The notes: generated from the letters alone by a model not told the origin. Positions 8,776 through 19,660 are shown, numbered from the stretch's first letter. The stretch is 64,000 bases of DNA from Chondrus crispus (GCF_000350225.1 NW_005179090.1:414628-478627), one strand, 5' to 3'. Made by a program: numbers and translations.

Positions 8776-10202
8776 ACGCAGGTGTTACTCTTTTGTATCA
8801 TGTGAGAATCGAAAGAACATCTGGCGCTTGTTCCACACAGTATGCGTGGATTTCCATAAGGTGGCACAAGGGCGAAGATCCTGGGCCGCGACCATGTACA
8901 GTACAGAATCGCGCTTGCCGCAGCGTCACCAAACTATTGGGTTGCAACAACTGAGCAGCAGCCTAAAACGGCTTATGTCCGCATGGCGACTTCTAGTTCA
9001 CGTTGGCATCGTGGATATGACAACGCATCTGTATGTATGTAAGCCGGGCTTACATACATACAGATGCGTTGTCATACGCCGTGGGCTTACTAAGCCCAAG
9101 GCAGCAGTGCACCTTGGGACAACCTCTTTTCGGCAACTTCTACAGTATATTGGGCTTCTGTAATTTAGTGCCCCGGCAGGTACGGTATATGCAGCGGTAT
9201 GATTCGCACTTGACTCGTAAGGGAAGGGCATGTCGAATTGTATGAAATTTTAAATAAGTTTTGACCCGAGCATGCCCCAAATAGACTCCGAGTTCGGACG
9301 CTGGACGTCAGGAAAAGAGGTGTGGGCCAAGCCCCAGAGAGCTGATAGCGGCTAGCCCCACTCCCTGCTAAACTCATGTACTGTACTTGAAAGTCTGTGC
9401 TGTTGGAAGGATGCTGGCATCCGTCTGGCACCAGAACCTCGGTGGCGATGCACAGCTCCCGCACCGCCGTCGCCCATCAAGTGTTTCTTCGGTTGGCTAT
9501 GCCGCACCAAATACGTTTAGATTTTTCACATGCGGGATCGGATGCCTTTATTCGAGCGTGCCTAATATTGAAAGACACCTGGATTGACAAAACAGTTGGC
9601 ACTTCTGAGCTAGAGAAGACACGATCTGTGAATTGTGTACAGAGCTTTATTCACGCAACGCTACAATGTTCCGTCCTCTCAGGATCTCAACAAATTCTCT
9701 CAGTATTGAACCAACTGTGTGCCATTCTTGTCAGGAAAGGGCATACCCTCGAGCACTGAGACTTCCATTTTTTCTTGTTTTGACGCTGAACTCAGAAACT
9801 GTCAAGTCAGAAGACGTACAGGTGAGCAACATCTATTGCATGGAAAATTTGATAAACGCCTTGGCTTTTGGGGGCTCTCTCCACCCACGATCTTCCAGGA
9901 CTTATGCTAGTACACTTTCGGCTGCCTGCCTAGCCGCCCCGCCATAGATCACAGAAGAAATTTAGATTTTGCGATTTCATTATGATTACCGCCCTCTCAT
10001 CCTTCCTGCTCTTTGCAACTGCAGTACTGTATATCTCGAAGAATGAGTGAAATGCATTCATAGAGTATAAACATTGAGTAAGCTTTAGTTTCGCAAGGCC
10101 TTTGAAATTCGCTGTGTTTGGCTATTCGAAAATTATCCCTTGCTGTGTTTACAAAGTTAGTACAGTACTCAAAAAGAAGGCTTCTGTTCAGCTGTCGCAG
10201 TG
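8776..10202. other. Intergenic region
   Basis: No recognised gene. The stretch contains the perfect hairpin at 9016-9076, annotated separately, and several TACAGTA/TACTGTA words. A 120-codon plus-strand frame (9397-9759) has no recognisable motif and is not called. Confidence 0.5.
9016..9076. repeat. Perfect hairpin, 30-bp arms
   Basis: Arms 9016-9045 and 9047-9076 are exact reverse complements around a single G. The left arm begins TATGACAACGCATCTG. The pairing ends abruptly outside the arms. Confidence 0.97.
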
Positions 10203-10210
10203 TATATAAA
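10203..10210 (+). promoter_or_regulatory. TATA box of the secreted-protein gene
   Basis: TATATAAA lies 100 bp upstream of the ATG at 10310, a usual spacing for a short-leader gene. Confidence 0.7.
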
Positions 10211-10309
10211 GCGAGCCTGAGTTGAGACAAAGGGGAAGAAATCAGAACATCACTCCTCCTTACAAAGCTCCTCCAACCTGCTCCACTGCTCCCATCCTAC
10301 ACCTTCAAA

Positions 10310-11011
10310 ATGATCCCCGCAAAGTTTATCATATGCCTGGCTGCTGTCTTCTCTGTCGTCTTTGCAGTTCCTGGACGAGGCCGTATCATCAGCATTGATG
10401 ATGAGTTTGTTCCCATTTCAGTCCGATCTGAGGATTCGTCATTCTTTATTGAGGAGTCTAATGCTGGCTTCGGTCGAATCACACGTACTGGACTTTCTGT
10501 GACCAAGGGTGCCTCTGGTATTCTCGATTTCGACATTACTGTCAAGGCCATCGATGCTGAACGCCTCAGCACAAAAGACGCTTCATTTGAAAGCACGCTC
10601 ACGGCAGCAGAACGCTCCGAATACGCCGCTCTCAAGAGGAGTTTTAAGGGTAGGCTCAATATTCCGTTCCTTCACTACATCGGAGCGAACTTGGAGGAAA
10701 AAGTGACTCGCGAGAAACTGGAGAGCAGCGCCGCATCTATTACAGAGTATGCTTCCAAGGCATCTGCTGCGGAGGAAATTCTCGACAGTGTGGTAGACAC
10801 TAAGATTCGTATCACTGGTACTTTAGAAGCCACTGGTGTGAGCTTCATCCCGACTGTGGCATTCGCCTTCATCAGGCTTGCCAGGGTTAAATTCGAAAAT
10901 GGAAGCTCCCAATTAGTTGTCTCCAACGATGCCAACGATTTGACGGCTGCCACTCGAGGTGGAGATGAGGTGCCCAGCAAGGGAAAGAAGCTTAACATTT
11001 TGCTTGGTTAA
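10310..11011 (+). CDS. Secreted protein of unknown function (233 aa)
   Basis: The ATG at 10310 is followed by a typical signal peptide: a hydrophobic core (KFIICLAAVFSVVFA) with probable cleavage after about residue 19. The mature part, about 214 residues, is hydrophilic, rich in Ser, Ala and charged residues, and has no Cys after the signal. It alternates beta-like stretches (GRIISIDDEF, LDFDITVKAI) with an alpha-helical Ala/Glu-rich centre (about 120-165). No domain is recognised. A TATA box 100 bp upstream, a single exon and lack of repeats argue for a real host gene. It lies between a MULE and a Copia element and has no evident operon-like partner. Confidence 0.8.
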   Translation: MIPAKFIICLAAVFSVVFAVPGRGRIISIDDEFVPISVRSEDSSFFIEESNAGFGRITRTGLSVTKGASGILDFDITVKAIDAERLSTKDASFESTLTAAERSEYAALKRSFKGRLNIPFLHYIGANLEEKVTREKLESSAASITEYASKASAAEEILDSVVDTKIRITGTLEATGVSFIPTVAFAFIRLARVKFENGSSQLVVSNDANDLTAATRGGDEVPSKGKKLNILLG

Positions 11012-11408
11012 GGACAATAGAGTCAGTGTGTGAAACGCGGAAGAAGAAAAAGAGGACATTAGTTCATTTTTCGAAATGCGCTACTATCTTTAGAGGAAAC
11101 GCAACATGGTACGATAGAGTTGATCTCCCAAATCCGGGGCAACGGTCTGCGCCATTAGGAAACAAGACCCCATTGCGTAGACAAGGTGCGTACTTAGTGA
11201 AAATAAAAAGAACATCTTGTGAAACATGAAGATCGTTTGACAAAGAGGTACTGTAGCTGTCATGAAGAGCAAAGCTTTCGTGTATGCAATGGAGACAGAA
11301 GCATATAGAGAAACGTGTAAAAGGCGCTCGCGTCGAAGAAAACCACATGCGGACCTTACCCGCGAAGTTATCGGTGTGCGCACGTTACCTTGAGCTCGTT
11401 GATAATGG
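11012..11408. other. 3' flank of the secreted-protein gene
   Basis: No gene is seen. The stretch runs to the left end of the Copia element and presumably carries the 3' untranslated region. No convincing polyadenylation signal is visible. Confidence 0.5.
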
Positions 11409-11551
11409 TGTTAGAACAAGAACCCGGTACCTCCGTTTACTCGTCGCTCCGTCCTACATCTACTTATACAGTTCTCTGCACTGTAATACGACTCCAGACT
11501 GTGCGATCTGTCAAGAGTGACGAGCAGTGTCAGAAACTGTGCGATCTGTCA
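11409..11551 (-). repeat. 3' LTR of the Copia element
   Basis: It aligns with 18113-18219 over the segment from GAACAAG to GTGCGATCTGTCA. It carries an extra duplicated tail ending again in GTGCGATCTGTCA. The purine run CCCGGGAC, read on the minus strand just before it (11552-11559), is a plausible polypurine tract and resembles CCGGGGAC before the 3' LTR of the small Copia element at 32871. Confidence 0.8.
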
Positions 11552-12347
11552 GTCCCGGGTGACACTGCGAGGAGGGAGTGATGGAGGGGTGTGTTTTGTC
11601 CGTGAGGGAAAGGGAGGTTACAAGTTGGTGGAAGCGTAATTTTCCAAGTGGTTTGGTGAAAAGGTCGGCGGGGTTGTCGTTGGAGGGTATGTGATAGGTG
11701 GTGACGACACGCTTTTCGATGTGATCATGTAGGTAGTGGTGCTTGACATCGATGAGTTTGCTGCGCTTGGTGGGTGCAGACTGAAGAGCTATATGCGTAG
11801 TGCAGCTTGGTTGTCGATATGGAGTTTCACAGGCTTCTTTGGGGTTGCGTGAAAATCGCTTAGGAGTGGACAGAGCCTGTTGGTTTGTTGCGTAGCTAAG
11901 GTTGCTGCGAGATATTCGGCTTCGCATGTGGACAGCGCGACAGTGTCTTGGATGGATGAGGTCTAGGAGATGGGCACGGCATGTATGGTGTGGACGATGC
12001 CTGATGTAAATCGGCGGTTTTTGGCGTTGGCGAAATCGGCGTCTGTGTAAGCGGACAGTAGTGGTTGTCCCGGACATGTGGAGAAGAGGATGCCGTAGTC
12101 CGGACCGGACTTGAGGTATCTTAACATCCACTTGAGCTGGCTCCAATGGGCTCCGTGTGGCTGGTTCATGTGGGCGGCCAGTCTGTTACGGTGGGGTGGA
12201 TGTCGAAGCAGGTATTGTCTGCGAAATATCGGAAGTCGCCTAGGATTCGGCGGAAATGTGAGGATTGCGGTGCTGGTAGGAGCGGTGTGGTTGTATCATG
12301 TGCAGCGTTGATTTTTGGGGCGGAAGGGGTTAGTTTCGGATTTAAAT
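11552..12347 (-). pseudogene. Copia RNase H domain remnant
   Basis: On the minus strand, frames around 12169-11511 read GAHWSQLKWMLRYLKSGPDY, LLSAYTDADFAN and KHHYLHDHIEKRVV, followed by IPSNDNPADLFTKPL. These are the conserved RNase H (YTDADFA) and C-terminal DLFTKPL motifs of Copia pol. Frameshifts separate the motifs. The protein would degrade the RNA strand of the RNA/DNA hybrid during reverse transcription. This part was separated from the RT domain by the solo LTR at 12348-12970. Confidence 0.88.
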
Positions 12348-12970
12348 TGTGGGATAACTCCTCTCTGCCTTGGGTTTGGTGAGAAGTGGAGGCTATAGCG
12401 AGGGAGCACGCGGCGCGGACGCGACGCGCTAATTGAACCGATCGGACGAGCTCGCGAAAAAGGAGTGGCTCACTTGCCGGTTACGCGCAGTCGCCCAGTG
12501 GTGCGTGAACGGGAGCGACCGGTACCGGGTTAGAAGCCAGCGCGCGCTATAGACAACAGAAACGGACGTATGTAGGCGCGAAAGGGACGGGGCGAGTTTG
12601 CCCCGGTTTACTGGTGGGGACGGGTGCCAGGTCTTAACCTCTCAGAGGGACACCTTGGACCCCTGTCCCACTACAGTAGTACAGTGCCTGCCGCCTAGTG
12701 CGTGCCGGGTACTGTACACAATTAAAAAGCTAGCGCCATAATTACTACTACGGCACGGACGCTGCTACTACACGTTTTCACTACTGTACACGCGTGTTGC
12801 TTACAGACTACTGCACGGACGACACGTGTGCTACTGTACGCGTGCGCCACGCCACGACCGGTCCGTACACGCGCGCGCGCCCTACACGTGGGTACACTCT
12901 CCCACGTGTCCACCGTGCACGGTCGCACGGTCAATAATCTCCCCGCGTGCGCGTCCGTCGTTATACCACA
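12348..12970. mobile_element. Solo LTR, chromovirus-related family (copy 1)
   Basis: It runs from TGTGGGATAACTCC to GTTATACCACA and is related along its length to 14453-15008. It shares blocks (for example the region of TCTTAACC...GACCCCTGTCCC) with the LTRs of the chromovirus at 48059-57205. It interrupts Copia pol inside the MTDC motif region. The flanks TAAAT and GCAAT share only their last three bases, so the target duplication is not convincing. Confidence 0.8.
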
Positions 12971-13909
12971 GCAATCAGTCATGGGGTGTTTAGCAGGACT
13001 TGTCGGACTGTATGGCCTTGGGATATGTGGATGGATCCGTTGTGGAGGCGGGTGATGTGCCATTGCAGGTACAAGGCGGAGAATCCAAGGTTCTAGATTT
13101 TGTATTTTGTGGCTAGGAGTGAAAAAGAGAGTCGATGGCCGGTGGGTTTGGAGCTGTGACTAGAAAATCGTCCATGCTGATTGCGACGTGGATCGGGGTG
13201 TCTTTGGTGGCAGAGAGAAGACGACAGATGATTGGCTATAGCCGTTATTTTTGAGAAACGCGGCGACGGCGGAGAAGTAAATGTTGGCGGCAGGTGGTGA
13301 TCCGTAGAGGTTGCCTTAGAGGCGCCCTTGCTTGTTGTGGTGTGCAAGCGTGCCGTCGAATAGCGGCGTCTGTCGTACGAACACGTCGTATTGCGGTGGG
13401 TACTTCTCGTGGAGGTAAGCAGCGGTGATGTCAAAGTGGCTGAATGGCCAATGGCGGGAGGCGGCAATTGCGAGGACCATGCGTACGGTGGTGCGAGCGG
13501 CCATGAAAGTTGCAGTTTTGTGTGGGTCGAAGTGCACGTGGGGGCTCATGCGGTCGCCGCGGAGGGTGCAGCGGGGTTTGTGTTGGAGGATAGAACCGTC
13601 AGGTTTGCTTTTGTGGTGGTAGGTTATCTTGAGGGGTATGAGAGGTGCCCTGTGTGGGATTGCTTTGGATAGGATCCATCTGCTCGCATCTTCTTGGTCG
13701 AGGGTGCGGAGCTCGATGTCGTGGGCTTTTTGCCATTCTTCTGCATCAGGGTATCGGCGAACTGCTTGGAGGGAGCTTGGAGGAGGTGTGCTGGCTGTGA
13801 TGGAGCGGTGGATGGCTGTCGTATTGTGAGTGACGCGAGCCTGTAGAATATTTGCACTGGGGTCTCTTGTTCTGTCGTACGGTACGAAGTCTGTTGCACG
13901 AGCTGTATG
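12971..13909 (-). pseudogene. Copia reverse transcriptase domain remnant
   Basis: Minus-strand frames give the Copia RT motifs in order: EEWQKAHDIELRTL, the KARCTLRGDR-type motif (here HKPRCTLRGDR), FDITAAYLHEKYP, GNLYGSPPA, a SMDDFLV box (the YVDD-equivalent) and ISQGHTVRQVLL. An in-frame TAA sits just before GNLYG, and a frameshift separates this from SMDDF. The enzyme would copy element RNA into DNA. Solo LTRs bound this block on both sides: 13910-15514 cuts it from integrase and 12348-12970 from RNase H. Confidence 0.9.
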
Positions 13910-15514
13910 TGTAGTGCAATATGGGGCACTACAGGGGGGTGGAAAGAAAGGAAAATAATTGGATATGACAGTTGTCCGGGTTGGGGACACACGTGTGAAT
14001 AATTGCACAGTTTTGATTTTTAATTATTTTGTTTCATTTAGTTAATTAGTTGGCATTATTTTTGCTGACATTAGATTAGATTTAGGATCTAGCGCCGTGA
14101 GCTACTGTAGTGGCTCCGGCGGGGCGATATATACCTTAGCCCACTGGCGACCAAGTCAGTAAAGGTAACCCGAGTTGCCAGAGTGTAATATCGCCTTGGT
14201 CGAAGTCCGTCTTTTACAAGACATTCCCTTTTACTACAGACTACTTTATCCTTTGCGCTCGGGGTTTCCCTTTCCTTTTCCTTTATTTCCCTATCCTTTT
14301 CTATCTCTATTGCTACCTATTTTCCCTTATCTTGTGTTGGTGCCATCGGCCTCGGTTTCGACCGAACCGGTGTAGGTGTCTTGGCCATCAGGCGACACAG
14401 TTGACGTAGCGCTGCTACTGTGACCTATTTTCCGACGGAGACTGTTGCAACGTGTAGGATAACTCCTCTCCGCCCTGGATTGGGTGAGAGGCGGAGGCTA
14501 TAGCGAGGGAGCACGCGGCGCGGAAGCGACGCGCTAATTGAACCGATCGGACGAGCTCACGAAAACGGAGTTGCTCACTGGCCGGTTACGCGCAGTCGCC
14601 CCGTGGTGCGCGAACGGGAGCGACCAGTAACGGGTTAGAAGCCAGCGCGCGCGATAGACAACCGAAACGGACGTATATAGGCGCGAAAGGGACGGGGGCG
14701 CGCTTGCCCCCTGTTTATTGCGGAGGACGGGCGTCGGGTCTTAACCCCTCAGAGGGACGCCCAGGACCCCTGTCCAATACAGTACCTGCCACTTACTGTG
14801 TACCAGGTACTGTACGCGATTAAATTTCTAGCGCCGTACTTACAGCTATCGGATGGGGCCTCACACTACACGTGTGCATGACAGTACACGCGTACAGCGA
14901 TACGACCGGTCGGAGCGTGCGCTCGCTACACGGGGACACCTTGCCCCGTGTACACCGTCACGGCCGCCTGCACTGTAGACCAACGCGCGGGCCGGTCGTT
15001 GTACCACACAACGACGTCTCCCTCGAAGGGCTTCGTCGTGTGTACAAGCCAGTGTTGGGGCCATCGGCCTCGGTTGCGACCGAACCGGTGTAGGTGTTTC
15101 GAGCCATCGGACGGCACAGTTAGTGTAGCGCTGCTATTTTCATTCTATCTCGTCGGCCTGCGTTGCGACGCCCCCGTCGAAGGCCTTGTCGCGTTACAAG
15201 GTGTCGAAGAAGCTCAACGAGCATTGGCCTTACAACCCAGTGGAACCGAGGTACCTACGTACACGCCCCACCCCACACTCGTCGAGCAGTTCTATTCGCA
15301 AGCCTCTGCCACATCGATCCCGGGCCGGGCTATTTCTCTGTGCCCCCCTATCAAAGATCTGAGCTACTACGAGTCGCAAGCTCGTTTAAACGGAGAAGGG
15401 AGAGTCGGACACTCCGTAGCGCTGTGCCGTCGGCAGTTCTTCTTTTTGTTGCTGTTGTTGTTTTTGCTGGACCATCGGACCTCGGTCTCTGCCTGACAGG
15501 CGCATTGCACTACA
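13910..15514. mobile_element. Solo LTR family A, copy 1, containing a nested solo LTR
   Basis: Ends are TGTAGTGCAAT and ATTGCACTACA. The 5-bp duplication GTATG lies at 13905-13909 and 15515-15519. Without the nested insert (14453-15008 plus its duplication) the LTR is about 1.04 kb and aligns with the second copy at 58045-59108 from start to end, including a GATATATACC-like TATA region near 14130. It inserted into Copia pol between integrase and RT. No internal retroelement sequence remains. Confidence 0.92.
14453..15008. mobile_element. Solo LTR, chromovirus-related family (copy 2), nested in an LTR
   Basis: It runs from TGTAGGATAACTCC to TTGTACCACA and is flanked by the exact 5-bp duplication CAACG (14448-14452 and 15009-15013). 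It is closely related to 12348-12970. This gives three levels here: host, Copia, LTR A, LTR B. Confidence 0.93.
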
Positions 15515-16332
15515 GTATGGTATGTTTGAGATTGCAGGTGTTGCACTATGATGAGCTGCGCAGATGTTCCGTACAAATACCGGACTGGTATGCACCGTGA
15601 GTGCAGCTTTTGTTTTGGTGCAGGAGACGGTATGGTGCCTAGTTGACCGAAGGGGAATATTTTCCGGAGGTGAGGTTTGCCGTCGTGCCATTTTTCGTGT
15701 GGGCTCATGTAGTGGGCGCTGTGGCGCTTGATGTTGTATTTGAATACTTCATCAAGTACAGCGTCCTCCCAGTACGTGAGAAGTAAGTTAGAGTGGGATA
15801 GGGAGGCTCGGGCAGCGTGGAGGAGGGTTTGATTCACACGTTCGGCGAGGGAGTTTTCTTGTGGTTGGTGGGGTGTAGTTGTGATGTGGCGAATCCCCGC
15901 CTGGTCGTAGATGTGCTTAGATTGGCGGGAAGTGTACTCGAGAGCGTTGTCTGAGCGCAGAGTGTGGGGGGAAATCCTTGTGCGTGGAGAGACCGTATGT
16001 ACGTGTCGAGGTATGAGGGGACTTCGCGCAGGTGCTTGAGGAAGAAGAGGGTGAGATGTCTTGAGGCCGCATCTACGAAGGTCAGGATGTGACTGTGCCC
16101 TTGGCTGAAGGTTGGAGAGATGGGGCTGCAAGTGTCGGAGCTGATGCAGGCTCCGACGCGGTAGTGGTTGTGGGTGGTTAGGGGCTGCGCTGAGGGTTTC
16201 TGTTTGGCGTGGGCGCAGGCGCTGCACGATATGGGAGGGGGGTTTGGGGTAGTGCTTGGGCAGGAGTGGGAGGGTGCCGGATCTGGCCATTGACTGGATG
16301 GCTCTGGGGCCGGCGTGGTTCAGTGTGAGGTG
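15515..16332 (-). pseudogene. Copia integrase domain remnant
   Basis: Minus-strand frames contain LRSDNALEYTS (second catalytic Asp), IYDQAGIRHITTTPHQPQEN and LAERVNQTLLHAA (catalytic Glu), followed by YWEDAVLDEVFKYN. This is the classic D-(35)-E end of a Copia integrase core. The first Asp region lies in another frame (ILTFVDAASRHLTLFFLKH), so at least one frameshift is present. The protein would insert the cDNA into the genome. It is separated from RT by the solo LTR at 13910-15514. Confidence 0.88.
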
Positions 16333-17220
16333 CTAATGGTAGAAGGCTTTGGTCAATGCGGTGGGTTGGCATTTACATGGTAGGCGGATTAGGGTGAAGT
16401 GTTGGATGAGACGGGTTGGGAGTATGTGCGTTGAGGTGACTGGAAGCCTCGTAGATGTTGGAGGGAGAGAAGGTGTCGATGCTTGTGGGTTTCGAGAAGG
16501 TTGGCTGTTAGGTTTGGTGGCGGGGCGGTGTTTTGGGGTGGGGGATTTGGAGTGTGGTTTGGTGCGAGCTCCTCTTGTGGGAGTGGACGCAGACCGGTTG
16601 GAGGGCGCAGTCCAGGCATACGACTGCAGACAGGGGACCCATAGGGCTATTCCTACGCATTGGCCTGTGTGTGTGCGTATGTAGGCTTTTGAGGAGGTGA
16701 AAATTACTGGACCTACCAGGCGAGTGATGTCATGCACAGAGACGAAGTTGTGCGGGATAGAGGGATTTACAACAATTGGTAGGGCAAATCGTTTTCTTTG
16801 ATTTGTGCGTATCTGCGCGAGGCCACGGTGGGTGCATGGGGATTTTTGGTTAGTGGCGGTGATGGTTGTCAAGGGATGACGGACACGTGAAGTGCTTGTT
16901 GTGGGGTGTGAGGTGTGTGTGGGGTGTGCTCCGGAGTCGAGTATGCACATACCGTCGATGAAGTCGGCTTGGTGCTGGCTGAGGTTGTCTTGTTCGTGTT
17001 GTGGGTCATCTGCGTTGGCTGGGAGTTCTGCATACATGTCTATGTCGTCCGAAGTGGGGACGGGGGGATGATGTATGAAGCGGGCCTGCTGTCTGCGGTG
17101 GTGCATTGTAATGGGGCTTGTAGCACCACGCCTTGGTGGTATTTGGGGTGGTCTGGAGCTCTGCACTGTTCGTATGAGTGGAGGGGATGGGGGATACCGC
17201 GGCGCAGGTGGTGTTTGCAC
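16333..17220 (-). pseudogene. Copia aspartic protease region
   Basis: An open minus-strand frame of about 295 codons contains FIDGMCILDSGAHPTHTS, the active-site DSG motif of a retroviral-type protease, followed by NFVSVHDITRLVGPVIF, typical of the sequence after a Copia protease. It would cut the Gag-Pol polyprotein. The frame overlaps the end of gag in another frame (17040-17220), so a frameshift separates them. The last part is rich in Pro, Ser and Thr and leads toward the integrase zinc region. Confidence 0.82.
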
Positions 17221-17921
17221 GGTTTATAGTCCTGGGGTTGTGTTGACCTACGCGAGGAGCGAAACCGAGTGGGTGGGCGATAGGGTCGTGGAGTGGGGCG
17301 GGGTGTGTGGAGAGTAGACTGCTTGTTGAGATTGAGCGAGTCTGTGGGTGCTGTGTAGGCCTCGATCCTGTTGTACTTGTGTGCGAAATATTTGACGTCC
17401 GTGGGATTCAACGCGAGTAGTTGTAGCCCAATAGGAGATGTCTGAGGGTTATGACGGAGGCCATCGATGAGAAATTCGACAGTGGTTTTCGGGTCGGAGA
17501 TTTCTGGATAGCGCGCGGCAATCATCTTGGTGCGGATGATGTTGTGGGCTGATATGTATTCGGTGAGTGACATGCCTGGGTGGAAGCGGCACTGCTCAGC
17601 CTCCTGTTTCAGGTACTTGTGATCTGAGGCATTGGATGTGTCTAGGTACTCCTTGATCCTGTGGAGAAGTGTGTGAGGGGATGATTCGTCTGTGGGGGTT
17701 AGTAGGAGGTTCAAGATTTCCGAGGGGACGGAGGATAGGATTTTGCCAAGAACCAAGTTCTTTTTCCTGTTGAAAGCTTGGAGTTCGGCTGGATCGGTTG
17801 GCGGTGTGGGGTCGCTGTTGAGATGAGCGTATGCATCATGGGTATGGGCGCTGGAGCGGAGTGCGAGCAGCCACGGTCCGTAGTTGGAGGGGTCCAACTT
17901 CGGAATGTCGTGTTTGTCCAT
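17040..17921 (-). pseudogene. Copia Gag
   Basis: An ATG-started frame (17921) of 293 codons begins MDKHDIPKLDPSNYGPWLLA. It contains KKNLVLGKILSSVP, HRIKEYLDTS and MSLTEYISAHN, the usual landmarks of a Copia-type Gag (UBN2-like). A His/Cys-rich patch (CKHHLRRG...HSYEQC) near the end may be a diverged zinc knuckle. Gag coats the element RNA in virus-like particles. It starts about 190 bp downstream of the 5' LTR, a usual leader length. It overlaps the protease frame, so the polyprotein is not continuous. Confidence 0.85.
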
Positions 17922-18100
17922 GGGTGCGGGGGAGATTTCGGCGGCTGGTGGTGAGGCGAGAGCTGGGGCTCTATCGCTGGTGGCTGCGGAGGCTGGCGGA
18001 GTGGGTCCGCACGGGGTGGAGATCGGGCTTTGGTGGTGCCGTGGTGTTGGTGGGCGAGGGATCGGGTTTCGATCAGTATATGCGAGTGGTAGCGTAGAGG

Positions 18101-18112
18101 GTGACCATAACC
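18101..18112 (-). promoter_or_regulatory. Primer binding site of the Copia element
   Basis: Directly inside the 5' LTR, the minus strand reads GGTTATGGTCAC. GGTTATGG is complementary to the anticodon-loop region of initiator tRNA-Met (CCAUAACC), the primer site type used by Drosophila copia. The small Copia element at 31203 has GGTTATAGG at the same place. The tRNA assignment is inference. Confidence 0.55.
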
Positions 18113-18219
18113 TGCTTGAACAAGAATCCTGTGCCTCCGTTTACTCGTCGTCGCTCCGTCCTATGTCTACTTATACAGATCTATGCACTGTAATGCGACT
18201 CCGGGTGTGCGATCTGTCA
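18113..18219 (-). repeat. 5' LTR of the Copia element
   Basis: 107 bp, running on the plus strand from TGCTTGAACAAG to GATCTGTCA. It aligns with 11409-11551 except for the duplicated tail of the latter and scattered substitutions. Confidence 0.8.
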
Positions 18220-18808
18220 AAGACGAGGTCGGTGGGCTAATTTTTCTTTACTCGTAAATTGCAAATGAAGGTGTGTACTGTAGAGGGGATAGGGATTTGG
18301 CGCATGGGAAGTCGCCTTTTTTCTCTCCGTTCCCATGGAGGAACGAGCTCATATTGGTGATAACGGAATCATTCGGTGTAAGAGCTGAACGTGAGTGTGG
18401 AAGTTTCTTTCCGACGAGGTGGCATTGCTCGTACGCAAATGGTCTTTGAGGCTCGTTGAACAATAGTTCCGATTCGCTTGCGGTATCGCAGTATCGAAAT
18501 GACTGTCGAACCGACGGCAGCAGTCGGAGCGGCATTTTGCGACAAGAGACTGCTCTCGAGAGGCCCAGGGTTTGATGTTGAAACAGGGGGTCGCGATAGT
18601 GCTACCCTTTCGCGAGTGGCATTTATTTGAGGCAATAACGCAGGTTCTTCCAAGAGTCAGCCTCTGGCAATTATTTAAAACACAATACTAATTTAATTAT
18701 AACCACCCCAGTAGGGTTGCCATCAGCATTGTGGTGATTCCTTTGACTCCCAGTCATTCCTCCCTCACGTCGTTGGCCAGCGGCACCTCCCCTTGTGCTC
18801 AGTGGTTA
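18220..18808. other. Intergenic region
   Basis: No recognised gene or repeat apart from one TACTGTA word near 18274. Presumed 3' flank of the first vWA gene. Confidence 0.5.
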
Positions 18809-19555
18809 TCACAAGCATATGTTCCCCATTAAATCACGAAAAATATCCAATATATTAGCCCATTTGCGTACCTTGAGAAACACTTCACCATCCTGTACGA
18901 TGTCTTCAAAGATGTTATCACTTTCGGAGAAGCCGACCGAAACTGCAGATACATTGTTTGTAGACGATTGAGAGCGGAATTTCGCGGCGATGGCAGCCGG
19001 GCCCAGCGGACCACGGAGACGACCAAAGGAGCTGCGTCCGTCACTAAGGATGACCATCTTGGACGGTTTTCGCCCGCGCCTGTTCAACTCTTGCATGCAA
19101 TAACTCATACCAGCACTTGAGTGGGATCTCCGCGAGCGCAAGTATCTCACTTTCTGAAGCGCACGCAAGAAACCTAGAGTAGAGCCCTTGGGGTTGCTAA
19201 CCTTCCCGTTGCGAAGCCCAGACTGAATACGAGAGAAACGGGCGCGCCTGTTAAGAGCGACAAAGGTAGAAACGATAGTCACGAAATCCAGCTGGAACTG
19301 AAAATCTCTGCGTCCCAGTTGTTTACTCCCATCAAAGACGAAGCAAATTTTCGCATTGCAGCTTGTGCTAGGGCCATCCTCGAGTATGGCACCGGAAATT
19401 TTTGCAGGTCCATCCGGTAGAGCAGCGAGTGTCGTATTCGATATGAATCCTCTAAGCTCGTTGAGGTATTGTTGAAAGCGTTCGTTTTTCTGAGCTTCGA
19501 TCCTAGTGATAAGGAGAAAAGTAAGGAAAAGCGGGAGGATATGACGAGCTTTCAT
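18809..19555 (-). CDS. Secreted von Willebrand factor A-domain protein (248 aa)
   Basis: The ATG at 19555 is followed by a signal peptide (KARHILPLFLTFLLITRIEA). The mature part is one vWA/integrin I-like domain. The central strand and metal site read ICFVFDGSKQLGRRDF with D75-G-S77-K-Q79, so the second Ser of the usual DxSxS metal-site motif is Gln. Later strands MVILSDGRSSFG and VSAVSVGFSES fit the vWA fold. Such domains usually bind proteins or matrix through a metal ion. The protein would be extracellular or in the cell wall. It is paralogous to the gene at 21735-22472, in the same orientation 2.2 kb away. A TATA-rich stretch lies about 105-125 bp upstream. Function beyond the fold is unknown. 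Confidence 0.88.
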   Translation of the reverse strand: MKARHILPLFLTFLLITRIEAQKNERFQQYLNELRGFISNTTLAALPDGPAKISGAILEDGPSTSCNAKICFVFDGSKQLGRRDFQFQLDFVTIVSTFVALNRRARFSRIQSGLRNGKVSNPKGSTLGFLRALQKVRYLRSRRSHSSAGMSYCMQELNRRGRKPSKMVILSDGRSSFGRLRGPLGPAAIAAKFRSQSSTNNVSAVSVGFSESDNIFEDIVQDGEVFLKVRKWANILDIFRDLMGNICL

Positions 19556-19660
19556 TGTCTCAGCTTGTTGAGCGGCAGTTGTACTTTTTTGTAAGTCTTC
19601 TTGTGGTGTTTGGACGGGCTTGACGTGAGGGAGAGGAAAGCCTGATGGTCTATCTGCGAG

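Larger units (their letters stand above)
11409..18219 (-). mobile_element. Decayed Copia-type LTR retrotransposon with nested solo LTRs
   Basis: The element is oriented right to left. Short related LTRs lie at 18113-18219 (5') and 11409-11551 (3'). Between them come gag, a protease with DSG, integrase, reverse transcriptase and RNase H in Copia order, all on the minus strand. The coding frame has stops and frameshifts, so it is dead. It is interrupted by a solo LTR at 12348-12970 and another at 13910-15514, which itself contains a third. No matching target duplication is visible at its outer ends (AATGG against AAGAC), consistent with age. Confidence 0.88.

Noticed and set aside
11400..18225. 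Target duplication for the Copia element at 11409-18219
   Set aside because: The flanks AATGG and AAGAC do not match, so I do not claim one.
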